42,713 bases of DNA from Bacteroidia bacterium. GTDB lineage: Bacteria; Bacteroidota; Bacteroidia; Cytophagales; JAAEPT01. The stretch is taken from positions 1-42,713 of the forward strand of contig JAUIJC010000035.1 in the NCBI GenBank assembly GCA_030431525.1. Direction: 5' to 3'. Made by a program: the position numbers and the translations under genes. Each line of letters opens with the position of its first letter. The stretch's first letter is position 1. The notes beneath the pieces were generated by a model that did no database searches, had not been told where the DNA came from, and saw only the letters and a program-made list of their open reading frames with translations. This document shows positions 1 through 8,610 of the stretch, piece after piece.

Positions 1-1320
1 AGGAGTTTCCTCTTGCATGTCTGCCACGGTGGCGTTTTGGACAGGGGAGGAGAGGTATCGCCAAATGCGTCGTTCAGAGCGTAGGTAACGCTCCATGCTG
101 ATTTCTCCTTGAATGGAGGCCGTACCTGAAAGGGTGCTGATTCTACCCGATTGGATTGGGTTAGATTTTAGACGAAGCAGGTTATTGGTGACTAAGGTGC
201 CATTGCGTACTTCCACCGTTCCGCTTGCTTCTACAGTGTCCCCTTCGATCATCAGTCCGTCCTCGATGGTGAGGTTGTTCAACTGAAGGTTGTTGGAAAG
301 AGAGATTTTTGGGTCCGTTCCAAGTAGCGTCAGGTTTGCGTTAGCCCCAACAATTGTTCCCTGACCATTCAGTCCCTGTTCAGTCAATTCAATATTCTGC
401 CCATTAAAATTGATGCTGGCTTGTGGCTCAACCACGACAGATTTTGCAATCACGTCCTCGGTGCAAAAAACGGAATGGTCATCCTGAATTAGGGCTATTT
501 CGTCATTGGCAGGAACGCCAAACAGCCAAGTGTCTGGATCGTGGTAGGTTCCAGTTTGGATGGTCAAATTATTACCCAATACGATTGGGGTGTTGTCAAT
601 GAGGCATGCATAGTGTTGGTTTGAAGCTCCGCCCGTAGAAGCAGAAAATCCCCAGTAAACCTGCGTGGTGCCATTAAAAATGTCGTTTACTAAATCCTTA
701 TCCTTTTGAATGAGCAGTGCTCCATCAAAGTAAATGTCCAAACGTGGAATACTTGGGTCCCAAACCATCTTGAATGCATGGGTTAGGTTGTCCTCAAGGT
801 TTGCCATTTGTACATGGTCAGTGCCATGGTTCACCACGCCATTTTCAAGGTAGGCGATATGGTCAATTTCACGTCTGTTTCTTCCTCCGCCTTTGAATGG
901 GTCTCCCTGGACAGTATTAAGGTAGGTGTCGAATTCTATGGCAATTGAAGGGGTGATGGCGTACCATTCACCGTAGTTACAAGGTCGGCTGTTAGGGCCC
1001 GCAGGGTGATTGCCATACCCCATAGTTTCCCCAATACATCCTTGGGCTTTGAGGCCTCTTGGGTCATTATGTAAGATAAAGGCCATGCCATCAGCGCCGT
1101 TGTTGTTATCGCCTAAAAAAATGTCAAACTCTAAGCTGTCCTTTGTGGATAGGTCGAACTTTTCTGTGGAAAACATCCATCCCTGCTGATAGTTTTGATC
1201 AGGGGTAAGTTCCACGCAATTCTCTGACAAAAGGGAACCATTGCCAATGAAGTTGAATTGGGCGGAGGCTAAATGCCCATGGATTGCCAAGAGAACAAGG
1301 AGAAACAACTTTTGAGTCAT
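1..1320 (-). CDS. Secreted L-type lectin-domain protein, C-terminus beyond window edge
   Basis: The gene begins at ATG 1320 and reads leftward for 440 codons without a stop, so its 3' end lies outside the window. Residues 1-20 form a signal peptide ending ASA, followed by QFNFIGN. Residues about 20-230 resemble an L-type (legume-like) lectin domain: FDIFLGDNNNGADGMAF, AIEFDTYLN and DHIAYLENG are the acidic/Asn metal- and sugar-site blocks of that fold. The part after about residue 240 is a beta-rich region with repeated Asn/Leu strands and then an RYLRSERRIWRYLSSPV stretch, a pattern I know from very large secreted Bacteroidota proteins. By inference it is a surface or secreted carbohydrate-binding protein, probably exported by the T9SS, whose sorting domain would lie off the left edge. 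It appears to have its own promoter. Confidence 0.75.
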   Translation of the reverse strand, partial: MTQKLFLLVLLAIHGHLASAQFNFIGNGSLLSENCVELTPDQNYQQGWMFSTEKFDLSTKDSLEFDIFLGDNNNGADGMAFILHNDPRGLKAQGCIGETMGYGNHPAGPNSRPCNYGEWYAITPSIAIEFDTYLNTVQGDPFKGGGRNRREIDHIAYLENGVVNHGTDHVQMANLEDNLTHAFKMVWDPSIPRLDIYFDGALLIQKDKDLVNDIFNGTTQVYWGFSASTGGASNQHYACLIDNTPIVLGNNLTIQTGTYHDPDTWLFGVPANDEIALIQDDHSVFCTEDVIAKSVVVEPQASINFNGQNIELTEQGLNGQGTIVGANANLTLLGTDPKISLSNNLQLNNLTIEDGLMIEGDTVEASGTVEVRNGTLVTNNLLRLKSNPIQSGRISTLSGTASIQGEISMERYLRSERRIWRYLSSPVQNATVADMQEETP

Positions 1321-1408
1321 CGGGAAAATGTATTAAAAGTCTAAACCAATGAGGGATCCTCTCACTAAAGCTAATGTACTGAATATGCCGATTGTGTGAT
1401 ATTTGTTA

Positions 1409-1416
1409 CAAAAGTA
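1409..1416 (-). promoter_or_regulatory. Candidate -7 promoter element of the lectin gene
   Basis: On the minus strand this reads TACTTTTG, an exact match to the Bacteroidota TAnnTTTG core, about 90 bp upstream of the lectin start codon. No TTG is visible at the expected -33 spacing, so the call is tentative. The insertion sequence at 1461 ends about 45 bp further upstream and leaves this element intact. Confidence 0.4.
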
Positions 1417-1452
1417 GAGAGCTGTTGTGTTTTTAAGGTTTATTAAATGTTA

Positions 1453-1460
1453 ACAATGTA
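1453..1460. repeat. Left target-site duplication of the IS
   Basis: ACAATGTA, repeated exactly at 2538-2545 on the other side of the element. The match extends one base on each side because the outermost IS bases happen to agree. Confidence 0.8.
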
Positions 1461-2537
1461 TGGAATTATATACTCAAATACCACAGCTCCAATATTACAT
1501 GGTTGGTCAGCTATATTGATACTTAGTTGGAAGTTCCTTGAGGAACAGTTTACCATATTCTATTCCCATCAAGATTGCGTCATGGAACCTCTCTTCTTTC
1601 CAAAGACTACGGTTGATTCGGAAACAGAACCCGTTGATGTAGGCACTTATGTGTTGGTGTGAACAGTGGTGATGGATACCTCTAACCCATGACTTGAATT
1701 GTTGACACATCCTGTTCAAAGGATTGAATGGGGTCTTCATCACACCACTATCCTGTGTAATATTAAAGGTCTCTATGTGTGGCTTGTAACCTTTCCATCC
1801 ATCTGTAACCACAAGCGTAGTCTTAGAAACATACTTTTCCATGAATACACCAAGTGTCTTGGCTGAGTAGTTCTTAATCTTTTGAGCGAAAACCCGTTTG
1901 AGTTTGAACGCCTTGGTCATGTCCTTCTCTTTCGGGTCTAACTCAGCCTCCACCGCAATGGCTACCTTCCGTTTCTTTGATTTGGAACTTCTTCCAACCT
2001 TGTTTACCTCATATCCTCCGACAACAAATTCATCCACAAAAACGACATTCTCACCCTTCCCAATATTGTCACCCAACTTCATAGGATTCTTTTCTTCTAA
2101 GGTTCTCCTAACCTTAGACATGAAGCCCCAAGCAGTCTTTTGAGTAATTTCCAGCTCCCTTGAAACTTGGAGCGAGGACATGGATTTCGTTTTGGCTGTT
2201 TCCAAGAAATAGATGTAGAAGGCTTTCCTCAACCCAAAGAGTACCTTGTGGAAAATGGTACCATTTGTTGCGGATATGTTGTAACGACACCCTTTACAGA
2301 CCTTTGTGTAGGGCTTCGAACAATTATAAGCCTTTTGGTGCCCGCAACGTGGACACGTAAATCCACTTTTCCATCTGAAATGGTACAGGTAACGGAGGCA
2401 ATCATCGTCCGTTTTGAAGGTATCAGTGAACTTGAAAATAGAGGTAGAGGAGAATGTCTTCATGGTTTCGAGGGAGTAAATCCTACTCAATCATACGGAA
2501 ACCATGATTCGTTGTTGTAACTAAGTATGTAATTCCA
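1461..2537 (-). mobile_element. IS1595-family insertion sequence (1077 bp)
   Basis: Imperfect terminal inverted repeats start TGGAATTA at both ends (1461 inward and 2537 inward). The first 14 bases of the two ends read TGGAATTATATACT and TGGAATTACATACT. The element is flanked by an 8-bp direct repeat, ACAATGTA, at 1453-1460 and 2538-2545. An 8-bp duplication is usual for the IS1595 family. It holds one transposase gene and sits between the lectin gene and the PorE-like gene, breaking no recognisable gene. Confidence 0.85.
1507..2463 (-). CDS. IS1595-family (ISXO2-like) transposase
   Basis: DDE-type transposase of about 318 residues, a usual length for the family. The N-terminal zinc ribbon is seen as CPRCG and CKGC. 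It is followed by a helix-turn-helix-like region and a catalytic core with VDEFVVGG (first Asp) and VTDGWKGY (second Asp). The last family motif, normally Y-L-x-E-F-x-x-R-x-N-R, reads YINGFCFRINR, so the expected Glu is Gly. Either this belongs to a subgroup using another third residue (several IS1595 groups use Asn or His) or the enzyme is damaged. I chose ATG 2463; a TTG at 2490 would add nine residues. It catalyses cut-and-paste movement of the element at 1461-2537. Confidence 0.85.
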   Translation of the reverse strand: MKTFSSTSIFKFTDTFKTDDDCLRYLYHFRWKSGFTCPRCGHQKAYNCSKPYTKVCKGCRYNISATNGTIFHKVLFGLRKAFYIYFLETAKTKSMSSLQVSRELEITQKTAWGFMSKVRRTLEEKNPMKLGDNIGKGENVVFVDEFVVGGYEVNKVGRSSKSKKRKVAIAVEAELDPKEKDMTKAFKLKRVFAQKIKNYSAKTLGVFMEKYVSKTTLVVTDGWKGYKPHIETFNITQDSGVMKTPFNPLNRMCQQFKSWVRGIHHHCSHQHISAYINGFCFRINRSLWKEERFHDAILMGIEYGKLFLKELPTKYQYS

Positions 2538-2545
2538 ACAATGTA
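2538..2545. repeat. Right target-site duplication of the IS
   Basis: ACAATGTA, the copy of 1453-1460. An intact duplication suggests a fairly recent insertion with no later rearrangement. Confidence 0.8.
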
Positions 2546-2608
2546 TTTATAGAATGTTTTATAGTAAAAGCAGTTTTGGGGTAAAAAGCTGATAGGTAGG
2601 GTTTTAAC

Positions 2609-2642
2609 CAAAAAATCCCCGACATTACTGCCGAGGATTTTA
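2609..2642 (-). terminator. Rho-independent terminator after the PorE-like gene
   Basis: On the minus strand a 12-bp stem (AAAATCCTCGGC with GTCGGGGATTTT, including G-T pairs) encloses a 6-nt loop and is followed by TTT. It lies about 20 bp past the stop of the gene ending at 2664. Confidence 0.7.
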
Positions 2643-2663
2643 AATTATTTGGAAGAGCTGAAA

Positions 2664-4718
2664 TTACCTTTCGTAATAAGGGTTCCAGTCCTTTCCTTCT
2701 TTTTCTGTATCGTGGATAATGATTTCCGTACGACGGTTCATTTTCTTTTCAGATTCTGTAGTTCCTTTTGTTTTTGGGAAACGGTCGCCATAACCAAATG
2801 CACGAACGCTTTTCTTAGGAATGCCTTGGCTTAGAAGGTAGTCGCGGATGGCTTCAGAACGGCGAAGGGAAAGCTCAACGTTGGTTTCACGAACACCTCC
2901 TAATTCCGTGTGACCTGCGATTTCAATTTCAAGGCTTGGGTTTTCCTTGACCATTTCGACGAAGCGGTCAATTTCAAGGTAAGCGGCTTCATTTAGCTCA
3001 GCTTGGTTGTTCTCGAAGAAGAGTTGCTCGAGCTCATAAACAATTTTCTCTACATCTCGTCCAAGTTTGAAGTTCTCCTCTTGTTCGTAGTATTTGTTTA
3101 GATGGGGGAGATCAAACTCATTCTTTTGGGAGAAATAAGCAGGTTTGTCCACCTGAATGGTGTAGTGTTTATCTGCTGGTAGGACAATGGTGTACTCTCC
3201 GCTGTGTGGGTTGGAATAGGCAGAGGCCACTTCTTCATTGGAGCCTTCCTCACGAATCATGATGTGAGCATGCAAAGGCTTTCCAGTAAGTTCGTCGGTA
3301 ATTGTGCCTTTTACCAAGATGACTTCCTTAGCATTGCTTGGCAAGGTCATCATATAGATGTCTTGGTCACCATAGCTGTCCTCATGGTGGGAGGAGAAAT
3401 AGGCGCGGGTTCCATCTGGAGACCAAACGAAGAAGATGTCATTCTCAGGGCTGTTAATTGGATAGCCCATGTTTTTTGGTTTTCCCCATTCTTTGGCTTC
3501 CTCATCCCATTCAGAGCGGAAGATGTCGTAACCACCCATCGAGTTGTGACCCTTGGAGCTGAAGTAAAGGTGCTTTCCGTCAGGATGAAGGAACGGTGCA
3601 TCTTCATCCCATTCGGTGTTGATGTTGTCGCCAAGGATTTGCGCTTCGCTCCAAGTTCCGTTTTCAAGACGGTGAGCAGTGTAGAGGTCTTCGCCACCTT
3701 TGCCACCTGGACGGTTACTGGTGAAGATAATTGTCTTTTTATCTAAGGAAATGGAAGCGCTGTTTTCCCAGTGACGGGTATTTACTCCTCCCTCAAGTTT
3801 TTCAGGAGTAGTCCAGCCATATCGTTCCAAGGAGCTGTAGTATAAATCACCAGTTCCGTGGTGGTTATTGCGGTAAAGAAGAAGGCTTTGCCCGTCAGGA
3901 GAAATAGCAACGGCTGCATCCTGGTCCTCGGTGTTGATTTTGTTGCTGATTTTCTGGGCTTTACTCCATTTTCCGTCGGATTTTTTATGGGCGATATAAA
4001 TATCCTCCATGTATTTTCCGTCGTGGTGGATTTTTCCGCCAGTGGTATTTTCCCTGCGGGAAGTGAAAATCATGGTGTTTTCATCCGCAGTGATTAGAGG
4101 AGCAATGTCCTCATATTCACTGTTGATTTCTGACCCCATGTTGATGATGGTCACCCCTTCAACAGGATTAACTACCAGTTCCTTGCCATTTTGAGCAGTT
4201 TCAATGAAATGGCTAATGACCTTCAATTCCTGCTCCTTTACCTCCTTCTTGGTATGCTTGTGCTTGGTTTTGCTCAGTTTTTTGCGGAAAGCTTCGTAAT
4301 GAGCAATGGCTTTATCAAACTCCATATGAAGTTGATAGGCACGTCCCAAGTTGTAATCCAAGTCCTCGGAAACATAGTCGTTGTGCTCTTCGTCAAACTC
4401 CAAGGTCACATCATCTCCAGCTTCTTTGAGGGTGAAGTTCGCCTCTTCAGCATTTTGGAGATGCTTAAGCGCCTTCTCGTTGTGGATGGAGTGAAGGTAA
4501 CAGATGCCGAGATGATACTCGATTTCGGGACTGTTTTTGTCAGACTCGTTAAGGCGCTGGAGATGCTTGAGCGCTTGGTCATACTCGTCGTATTCCAAAT
4601 GCTCTTGTGCTTTTTTCCAAGTAGCTTCAAATTTGTCAGAGCTCATTGAGTTCTGAGCCTGAGCCGAAAGGCCCATTGACAGTGTCAGGCCAAGTAAAAG
4701 AGAGTATCGTTTTTTCAT
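2664..4718 (-). CDS. PorE-like OmpA-family protein (TPR, PD40 propeller, CRD, OmpA)
   Basis: A 684-residue exported protein. Signal peptide residues 1-22 (ending AQAQ). TPR-like helical repeats at about 30-180, with ALKHLQRL and ALKHLQNAEEA. A PD40/WD40-like beta-propeller at about 195-460 shows repeated blocks such as IFTSRR, AVAISPDGQSLLLY, FTSNRPGG, HPDGKHLYFSSKG and WSPDGTRAYFSS. Next comes a carboxypeptidase-regulatory-like beta-sandwich (470-545) and a C-terminal OmpA peptidoglycan-binding domain (570-680). This exact order is that of PorE (PG1058 of Porphyromonas), a periplasmic T9SS component thought to anchor the complex to peptidoglycan. Other Bacteroidota paralogues share the layout, so the T9SS role is likely but not certain. 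The usual GHTD of OmpA reads GHTE. Start: ATG 4718 rather than the TTG nine bases upstream. Confidence 0.8.
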   Translation of the reverse strand: MKKRYSLLLGLTLSMGLSAQAQNSMSSDKFEATWKKAQEHLEYDEYDQALKHLQRLNESDKNSPEIEYHLGICYLHSIHNEKALKHLQNAEEANFTLKEAGDDVTLEFDEEHNDYVSEDLDYNLGRAYQLHMEFDKAIAHYEAFRKKLSKTKHKHTKKEVKEQELKVISHFIETAQNGKELVVNPVEGVTIINMGSEINSEYEDIAPLITADENTMIFTSRRENTTGGKIHHDGKYMEDIYIAHKKSDGKWSKAQKISNKINTEDQDAAVAISPDGQSLLLYRNNHHGTGDLYYSSLERYGWTTPEKLEGGVNTRHWENSASISLDKKTIIFTSNRPGGKGGEDLYTAHRLENGTWSEAQILGDNINTEWDEDAPFLHPDGKHLYFSSKGHNSMGGYDIFRSEWDEEAKEWGKPKNMGYPINSPENDIFFVWSPDGTRAYFSSHHEDSYGDQDIYMMTLPSNAKEVILVKGTITDELTGKPLHAHIMIREEGSNEEVASAYSNPHSGEYTIVLPADKHYTIQVDKPAYFSQKNEFDLPHLNKYYEQEENFKLGRDVEKIVYELEQLFFENNQAELNEAAYLEIDRFVEMVKENPSLEIEIAGHTELGGVRETNVELSLRRSEAIRDYLLSQGIPKKSVRAFGYGDRFPKTKGTTESEKKMNRRTEIIIHDTEKEGKDWNPYYER

Positions 4719-4832
4719 TTTAGGCAATTGTCAAATCTGCTCGGAGTTTGGGATACAAAGCGTTCAACACAAGTCACGCAAAAATAATTTCCCAAACGGC
4801 AACTAATATAGATTTTTTTTCTTGCAAAAGCG

Positions 4833-4895
4833 GTGTGAATGTGGCTGTTTTGTTGTGTAGGTAACTACCATTTTAACCCAATTTTTCATTCACAC
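4833..4895 (+). promoter_or_regulatory. Inverted repeat upstream of the YceI-like gene
   Basis: GTGTGAATG at 4833-4841 and its exact reverse complement CATTCACAC at 4887-4895, 17 bp before the start codon. The small palindrome GTAG-GTAA-CTAC (4857-4868) sits between the arms. It could be an operator or a 5'-leader hairpin. No known regulator site was recognised. Confidence 0.35.
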
Positions 4896-4912
4896 AAAAA
4901 ATCGATCAGTTT

Positions 4913-5587
4913 ATGAAACTTCGTACACTAACAATTGCGCTGGCTTTGGGGTTGGGACTTTGGTCCTGTGGAAGCGGTGACAAGCCTTCTGGTGACGCTG
5001 ACCACGGCAAAACCGATTCAACAATGACTTCCGCTTCTGAGGAGGACACTACGGCAAACATGGGAGATAAGGAGGTTTATACCGCCGATGTTGAAGCCAG
5101 TGAGTTAATCTGGAAGGGCACCAAGAAGATTGGTGATGGCCATGCAGGTACCATTAAACTTTCGAGCGGTACGCTTGAGGTGGCTGAGGATAAGATTGTA
5201 GGCGGTGAGTTTGTTGTTGATATGACAAGCTTGGAGACTACGGACTTTGAAGAAGGAGATGAGAAGAAAGGCAAGTTGGAAGGTCACTTGAAGAGTGATG
5301 ACTTCTTTAATGCTGAAAAGTATCCAGAGGCTAAGTTGGTTATTGCTTCTTTGGAGAACGATACTTTGAAAGGTGATTTGACTATCCGTGATAAAACCAA
5401 TCCTGTTGCCATTCCTGTTTCTGTTTCCATGGAAGGCGATTCTTTGATGGGTCAGGGAACGTTGGTGATTGACCGTACTGCTTTTGATGTGAAATACGGT
5501 TCTGGCAACATCTTTAAGGAGTTGACTCAGGATAAAATCATCAATGACGAGATGGAGTTGGAAATCAAGTTGAAAGCTGCCAAGTAA
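4913..5587 (+). CDS. YceI-like domain lipoprotein
   Basis: A 224-residue lipoprotein with a signal peptide ending LWSCG, whose Cys 19 is the likely lipidation site. An acidic, Ser/Thr-rich linker follows (about 20-55). Residues 57-222 are a YceI-like beta-barrel: ELIWKGTKKIGDGHAGTIKLSSGTL, FVVDMTSL, LEGHLKSDDFFNAEKYPEAKL, GDLTIRDKTNPVAIPV and IDRTAFDVKYGSG are all family landmarks. YceI proteins bind long isoprenoid or lipid chains in the periplasm, and the ligand here cannot be read from sequence. It is monocistronic, with a strong terminator straight after it and a convergent neighbour. Confidence 0.85.
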   Translation: MKLRTLTIALALGLGLWSCGSGDKPSGDADHGKTDSTMTSASEEDTTANMGDKEVYTADVEASELIWKGTKKIGDGHAGTIKLSSGTLEVAEDKIVGGEFVVDMTSLETTDFEEGDEKKGKLEGHLKSDDFFNAEKYPEAKLVIASLENDTLKGDLTIRDKTNPVAIPVSVSMEGDSLMGQGTLVIDRTAFDVKYGSGNIFKELTQDKIINDEMELEIKLKAAK

Positions 5588-5603
5588 GCTTGGGTTTGAT
5601 TTT

Positions 5604-5649
5604 AAGCATAAAAAAAGGGAGGCTGAATAGCCTCCCTTTTTTTATGCTT
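5604..5649. terminator. Bidirectional terminator between convergent genes
   Basis: A perfect inverted repeat: AAGCATAAAAAAAGGGAGGCT with its complement around the loop GAAT, flanked by A and T runs. It serves both the YceI-like gene (+) and the DUF4301 gene (-). Confidence 0.9.
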
Positions 5650-5662
5650 GATTTTTTAGACA

Positions 5663-7156
5663 TCAGTTTTGATGTTGTTCCCTCAACAGGTCGTTGACTG
5701 TTTTTACAGGGTTGAAAGTGATTACTGGAACTTCCACAAAGAGAGTGATCCAGTTATGCATGGCGCCATTCCAAAGTCCTGGCAATTCCTGGGCTTTCAG
5801 GTCGCGACCATTTTTTGACTTCTGGCTGATGAATCCAGTCTCTGGATTTACAAAATCTTTGAGGTTAAATGGATTTCCTTCAAAGTCTTTGATGCCACAA
5901 ATCAAATCTACTGGATTGAAGTGGGTTGCTTCCGCAACGATGGCTTTTTGAGCCTCGTTGTCCATGTCAATTTGAGAAGACTCTACGATTTGAAGAGAGT
6001 TGGTTCCATCATGCTCTTTCACCCAGAAAGGTCCGCCACCTGGTTCGCCTTCGTTTTTCACCATGCCACAAACGCGGATTGGGCGGTTCAAGGCTGAAAG
6101 GAAATACTCTTTCTTATCTGCACCTGCCGGAGCCTTAATGCCCAAAACCTGACAAAAGTTTTCAATAGTTTTTAGTTCTTCCTCTGAAACATTCCCAGTG
6201 GAAAGCTGCTTCAAGAAAGAAAATGCCTTTTCCTGTAAAGAAAGTAGGTAGCCACCTAAAGCTTTCTTGTATTGGTAGGTGTTGTCTTTTAGGCGGTCAG
6301 GAACAACATTGTCGATGTTCTTGATAAAAACAACATCTCCTTCTACCTCATTGAGGTTTTCAATTAGCGCGCCGTGTCCACCTGGGCGGAACAATGGTTT
6401 TCCATCTTCCAAGAAAGGCTCATTGTCCAAGTCCACTGCGATGGTGTCCGTGGAAGGTTTCTGCGTAGAGTAGTTGATGTCGTATTTGATGCCAAAAGCC
6501 TGTTCGTATTTAGGCAGTACATCATCAATGTGGCCGCGAATCTCATCTTCGTGTTCAGGTGAGACCGTGAAATGGATGCGAGCAGCGTCGCCAGTTTTCA
6601 CATAATTAGCAGCCTCTACCAAATGTTCCTCGAAAGCAGTGCGGCTATTGCCGTTATACTTGTGGAATTTGATGAGTCCCTTGGGTAGGTGGCCGTAGTT
6701 TAAGCCATCAGCTTCTAAGATAAAGGAGGCAATGTCAGCGTAGTTCTCAATGGAGAGCTTGTTGCTGTCAATGTTTTCTTCCTCAAGGAATTCCTCAATA
6801 TCCTGTGCGAAAGCTAATTGCTTATAGTTTCGCAACAGCTCAAGCGCCTTATGACCCTCGGATGGGTTTTGGGCGAAATCAAAGAGCTCCTTGAACATCC
6901 GGCTTGCCGCCCCAGAGGCAGGCACGAATTTTAGAAGGCTCTTTTCGGAGGCTTCTTGCTCAAAGTATTGGATGTATTGGTCAAGTTCCTTCTCCTCAAG
7001 CTGGAGGATGCCCTTGTTTGGAGTAGCTGCAGCCGTAAGAGGCATGAAGGGGAATCCTTTGCGGAAATTCTCCAGTTGCGTTTCAATCTGCTCAGTGCTA
7101 ATCCCCCGAGCCTTGAGCTCGGCAAAATTGATTTTTGTGCCCACTTCGCTTAGCAT
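5663..7156 (-). CDS. DUF4301 family protein
   Basis: A 497-residue cytoplasmic protein (no signal peptide) that matches the DUF4301 family, widespread in Bacteroidota and of unknown function. Landmarks are KFVPASGAASRMFKELFDF near residue 80, FRPGGHGALIENLNEV near 258-273, CGMVKNEGEPGGGPFWV and HFNPVDLICGIKDFEGN. The FVPASGAASRMFK and RPGGHGALIENL blocks resemble the nucleotide-sugar binding signatures of sugar-phosphate nucleotidyltransferases, so a transferase-like activity is a fair guess, not an established fact. Its ATG lies three bases after the stop of the upstream amidase-like gene, so the two are almost certainly translated from one mRNA. Confidence 0.8.
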   Translation of the reverse strand: MLSEVGTKINFAELKARGISTEQIETQLENFRKGFPFMPLTAAATPNKGILQLEEKELDQYIQYFEQEASEKSLLKFVPASGAASRMFKELFDFAQNPSEGHKALELLRNYKQLAFAQDIEEFLEEENIDSNKLSIENYADIASFILEADGLNYGHLPKGLIKFHKYNGNSRTAFEEHLVEAANYVKTGDAARIHFTVSPEHEDEIRGHIDDVLPKYEQAFGIKYDINYSTQKPSTDTIAVDLDNEPFLEDGKPLFRPGGHGALIENLNEVEGDVVFIKNIDNVVPDRLKDNTYQYKKALGGYLLSLQEKAFSFLKQLSTGNVSEEELKTIENFCQVLGIKAPAGADKKEYFLSALNRPIRVCGMVKNEGEPGGGPFWVKEHDGTNSLQIVESSQIDMDNEAQKAIVAEATHFNPVDLICGIKDFEGNPFNLKDFVNPETGFISQKSKNGRDLKAQELPGLWNGAMHNWITLFVEVPVITFNPVKTVNDLLREQHQN

Positions 7157-7159
7157 AGT

Positions 7160-8545
7160 TTAATGGAGTTGTCTTTTTGAGTAAGTTAAAATGGCTGAAA
7201 AATAAGCGTTTGCCACCTCTCGAATACGTGGAAGAGCCATCGCATCGGTAAAATTGGAGTGCGTTAGCTTTTTGTATTCATGAACATTGTCCTGATAGAG
7301 AGGTTCACCATAACAAAGCGTTCCGTGAATCTTTCGAGTCAGTGACAGGTTTCTCAAATATACACCATTCTTTGAGGTTTTTATGCAGTATCGCTCCAAA
7401 TAATACAGGGAGTCTTGGGGGGTGGCAGCTGGGATCTTCAACTGTTGTTCAAACGCCTTTTGGACCTCATTGCAGAATTCGATGGAGTTTTCAATGTCTT
7501 TATTTAATAACAGGCGAAGGAAGTCGGTTTGGTCTTGCTGTTTGTCAATCTCTCCCTCCATGAAACTCCCTGCGGCGAACACCATGCTCATGTTGGCTGT
7601 TGTGGCTTGTGTCCATGGCTTATTGTAAACGTCTACATTATAATGGAGTATCACGGTGATGTCAGGGTCGAAATCATTGATGAGGGACGCTCGTGCATTA
7701 AAGTCTAATGGGTTGTAAAGTTTTTTGAAGATATAGGCATATGCTTTTTCGGATGGGATTTTTTTATGCTGCTCCTCAAGTGCCGCTTTTTGGACTGAGT
7801 CAATCATTCCTGTTTGAAAGGCGCTGTTCAGATCTGAATAGAAGCGTTCATTTATCCATTTATAAAAAGAAGTCCCAATTGGAGGGGTGTTTAGATCGGT
7901 ATGCGTCAAGAGGACTGTGGCACCAGCCTCTTCCAATTGTTCTTTGAGAAGATAAGTGGTGGCTAAGGTAAGTTCCGATTCAAAGATTTGGGTGGCGGAG
8001 TCCGTTCCTTCGTGGAGGTCGATGAATTTTTTTTCGATGCCTTTGGCAAAGGAAAAATTAGGAGCGAGATGCCCTGGGTCCAAGGCTACTCGCAAACCGC
8101 GTAGTGGTAAGGAGTCTGAGGGGTTGAAGTGTGGTTCGAGGGGTCCCGTGATGGGCGTGATGGGTTCGGTTTTGAAAGGAAGGGTAAAGGCTTTTGCGAA
8201 GTGCTCACCACTTGGGTCTTGTTCTAAGGTGTGTATGGCTTCGCCGAGGTAGTTGAATGGAATAATGAATTTTGGGTGGGTGTCTGGTCCTGGGGTTTGG
8301 TCGGGTGCATAGAAGAGGAGACCGTCATTAGTAAATACAAAGTGTTTTGCCAGAGCGCTGTCCTTTAGCATCCATTGATGAAGTTTTGTTTCCAGCGCTT
8401 TTCGGGTGGAATCGTGGAATTTGTCCTCGTAAACTGCACTCAGATCTTTTGGGTTTTGAGTTGAGGCGTGATGCTTCTTCGAGCAAGAGACAATTAAGAA
8501 TGTCAAAAAAAATAGGGGGAGAAGCCTTAGTTTTATGGCGGTCAT
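7160..8545 (-). CDS. N-acetylmuramoyl-L-alanine amidase-like lipoprotein (Amidase_3)
   Basis: A 461-residue lipoprotein with a signal peptide ending LIVSCSKK (Cys 21). Residues about 145-450 form an Amidase_3-type zinc hydrolase fold. VALDPGH (about 153-159) supplies the first zinc His, the Glu of IFESELTLA (about 191) the second ligand, and VILHYN (about 300) the third. CYGEPLYQD near the C-terminus is likely the catalytic Glu. The family cleaves the amide between muramic acid and the peptide stem of peptidoglycan. The long N-terminal part and the insert between Glu and the second His make it larger than typical amidases. Start: ATG 8545; a GTG at 8569 would only lengthen the n-region. It is first in a two-gene operon with DUF4301, divergent from the membrane protein at 8611. 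Confidence 0.75.
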   Translation of the reverse strand: MTAIKLRLLPLFFLTFLIVSCSKKHHASTQNPKDLSAVYEDKFHDSTRKALETKLHQWMLKDSALAKHFVFTNDGLLFYAPDQTPGPDTHPKFIIPFNYLGEAIHTLEQDPSGEHFAKAFTLPFKTEPITPITGPLEPHFNPSDSLPLRGLRVALDPGHLAPNFSFAKGIEKKFIDLHEGTDSATQIFESELTLATTYLLKEQLEEAGATVLLTHTDLNTPPIGTSFYKWINERFYSDLNSAFQTGMIDSVQKAALEEQHKKIPSEKAYAYIFKKLYNPLDFNARASLINDFDPDITVILHYNVDVYNKPWTQATTANMSMVFAAGSFMEGEIDKQQDQTDFLRLLLNKDIENSIEFCNEVQKAFEQQLKIPAATPQDSLYYLERYCIKTSKNGVYLRNLSLTRKIHGTLCYGEPLYQDNVHEYKKLTHSNFTDAMALPRIREVANAYFSAILTYSKRQLH

Positions 8546-8610
8546 TTTAAATGCTTGTTTAAAAACCACAAGGAAAGGATTTTTTTAAAATCGAACAAAA
8601 ACATAATGTG

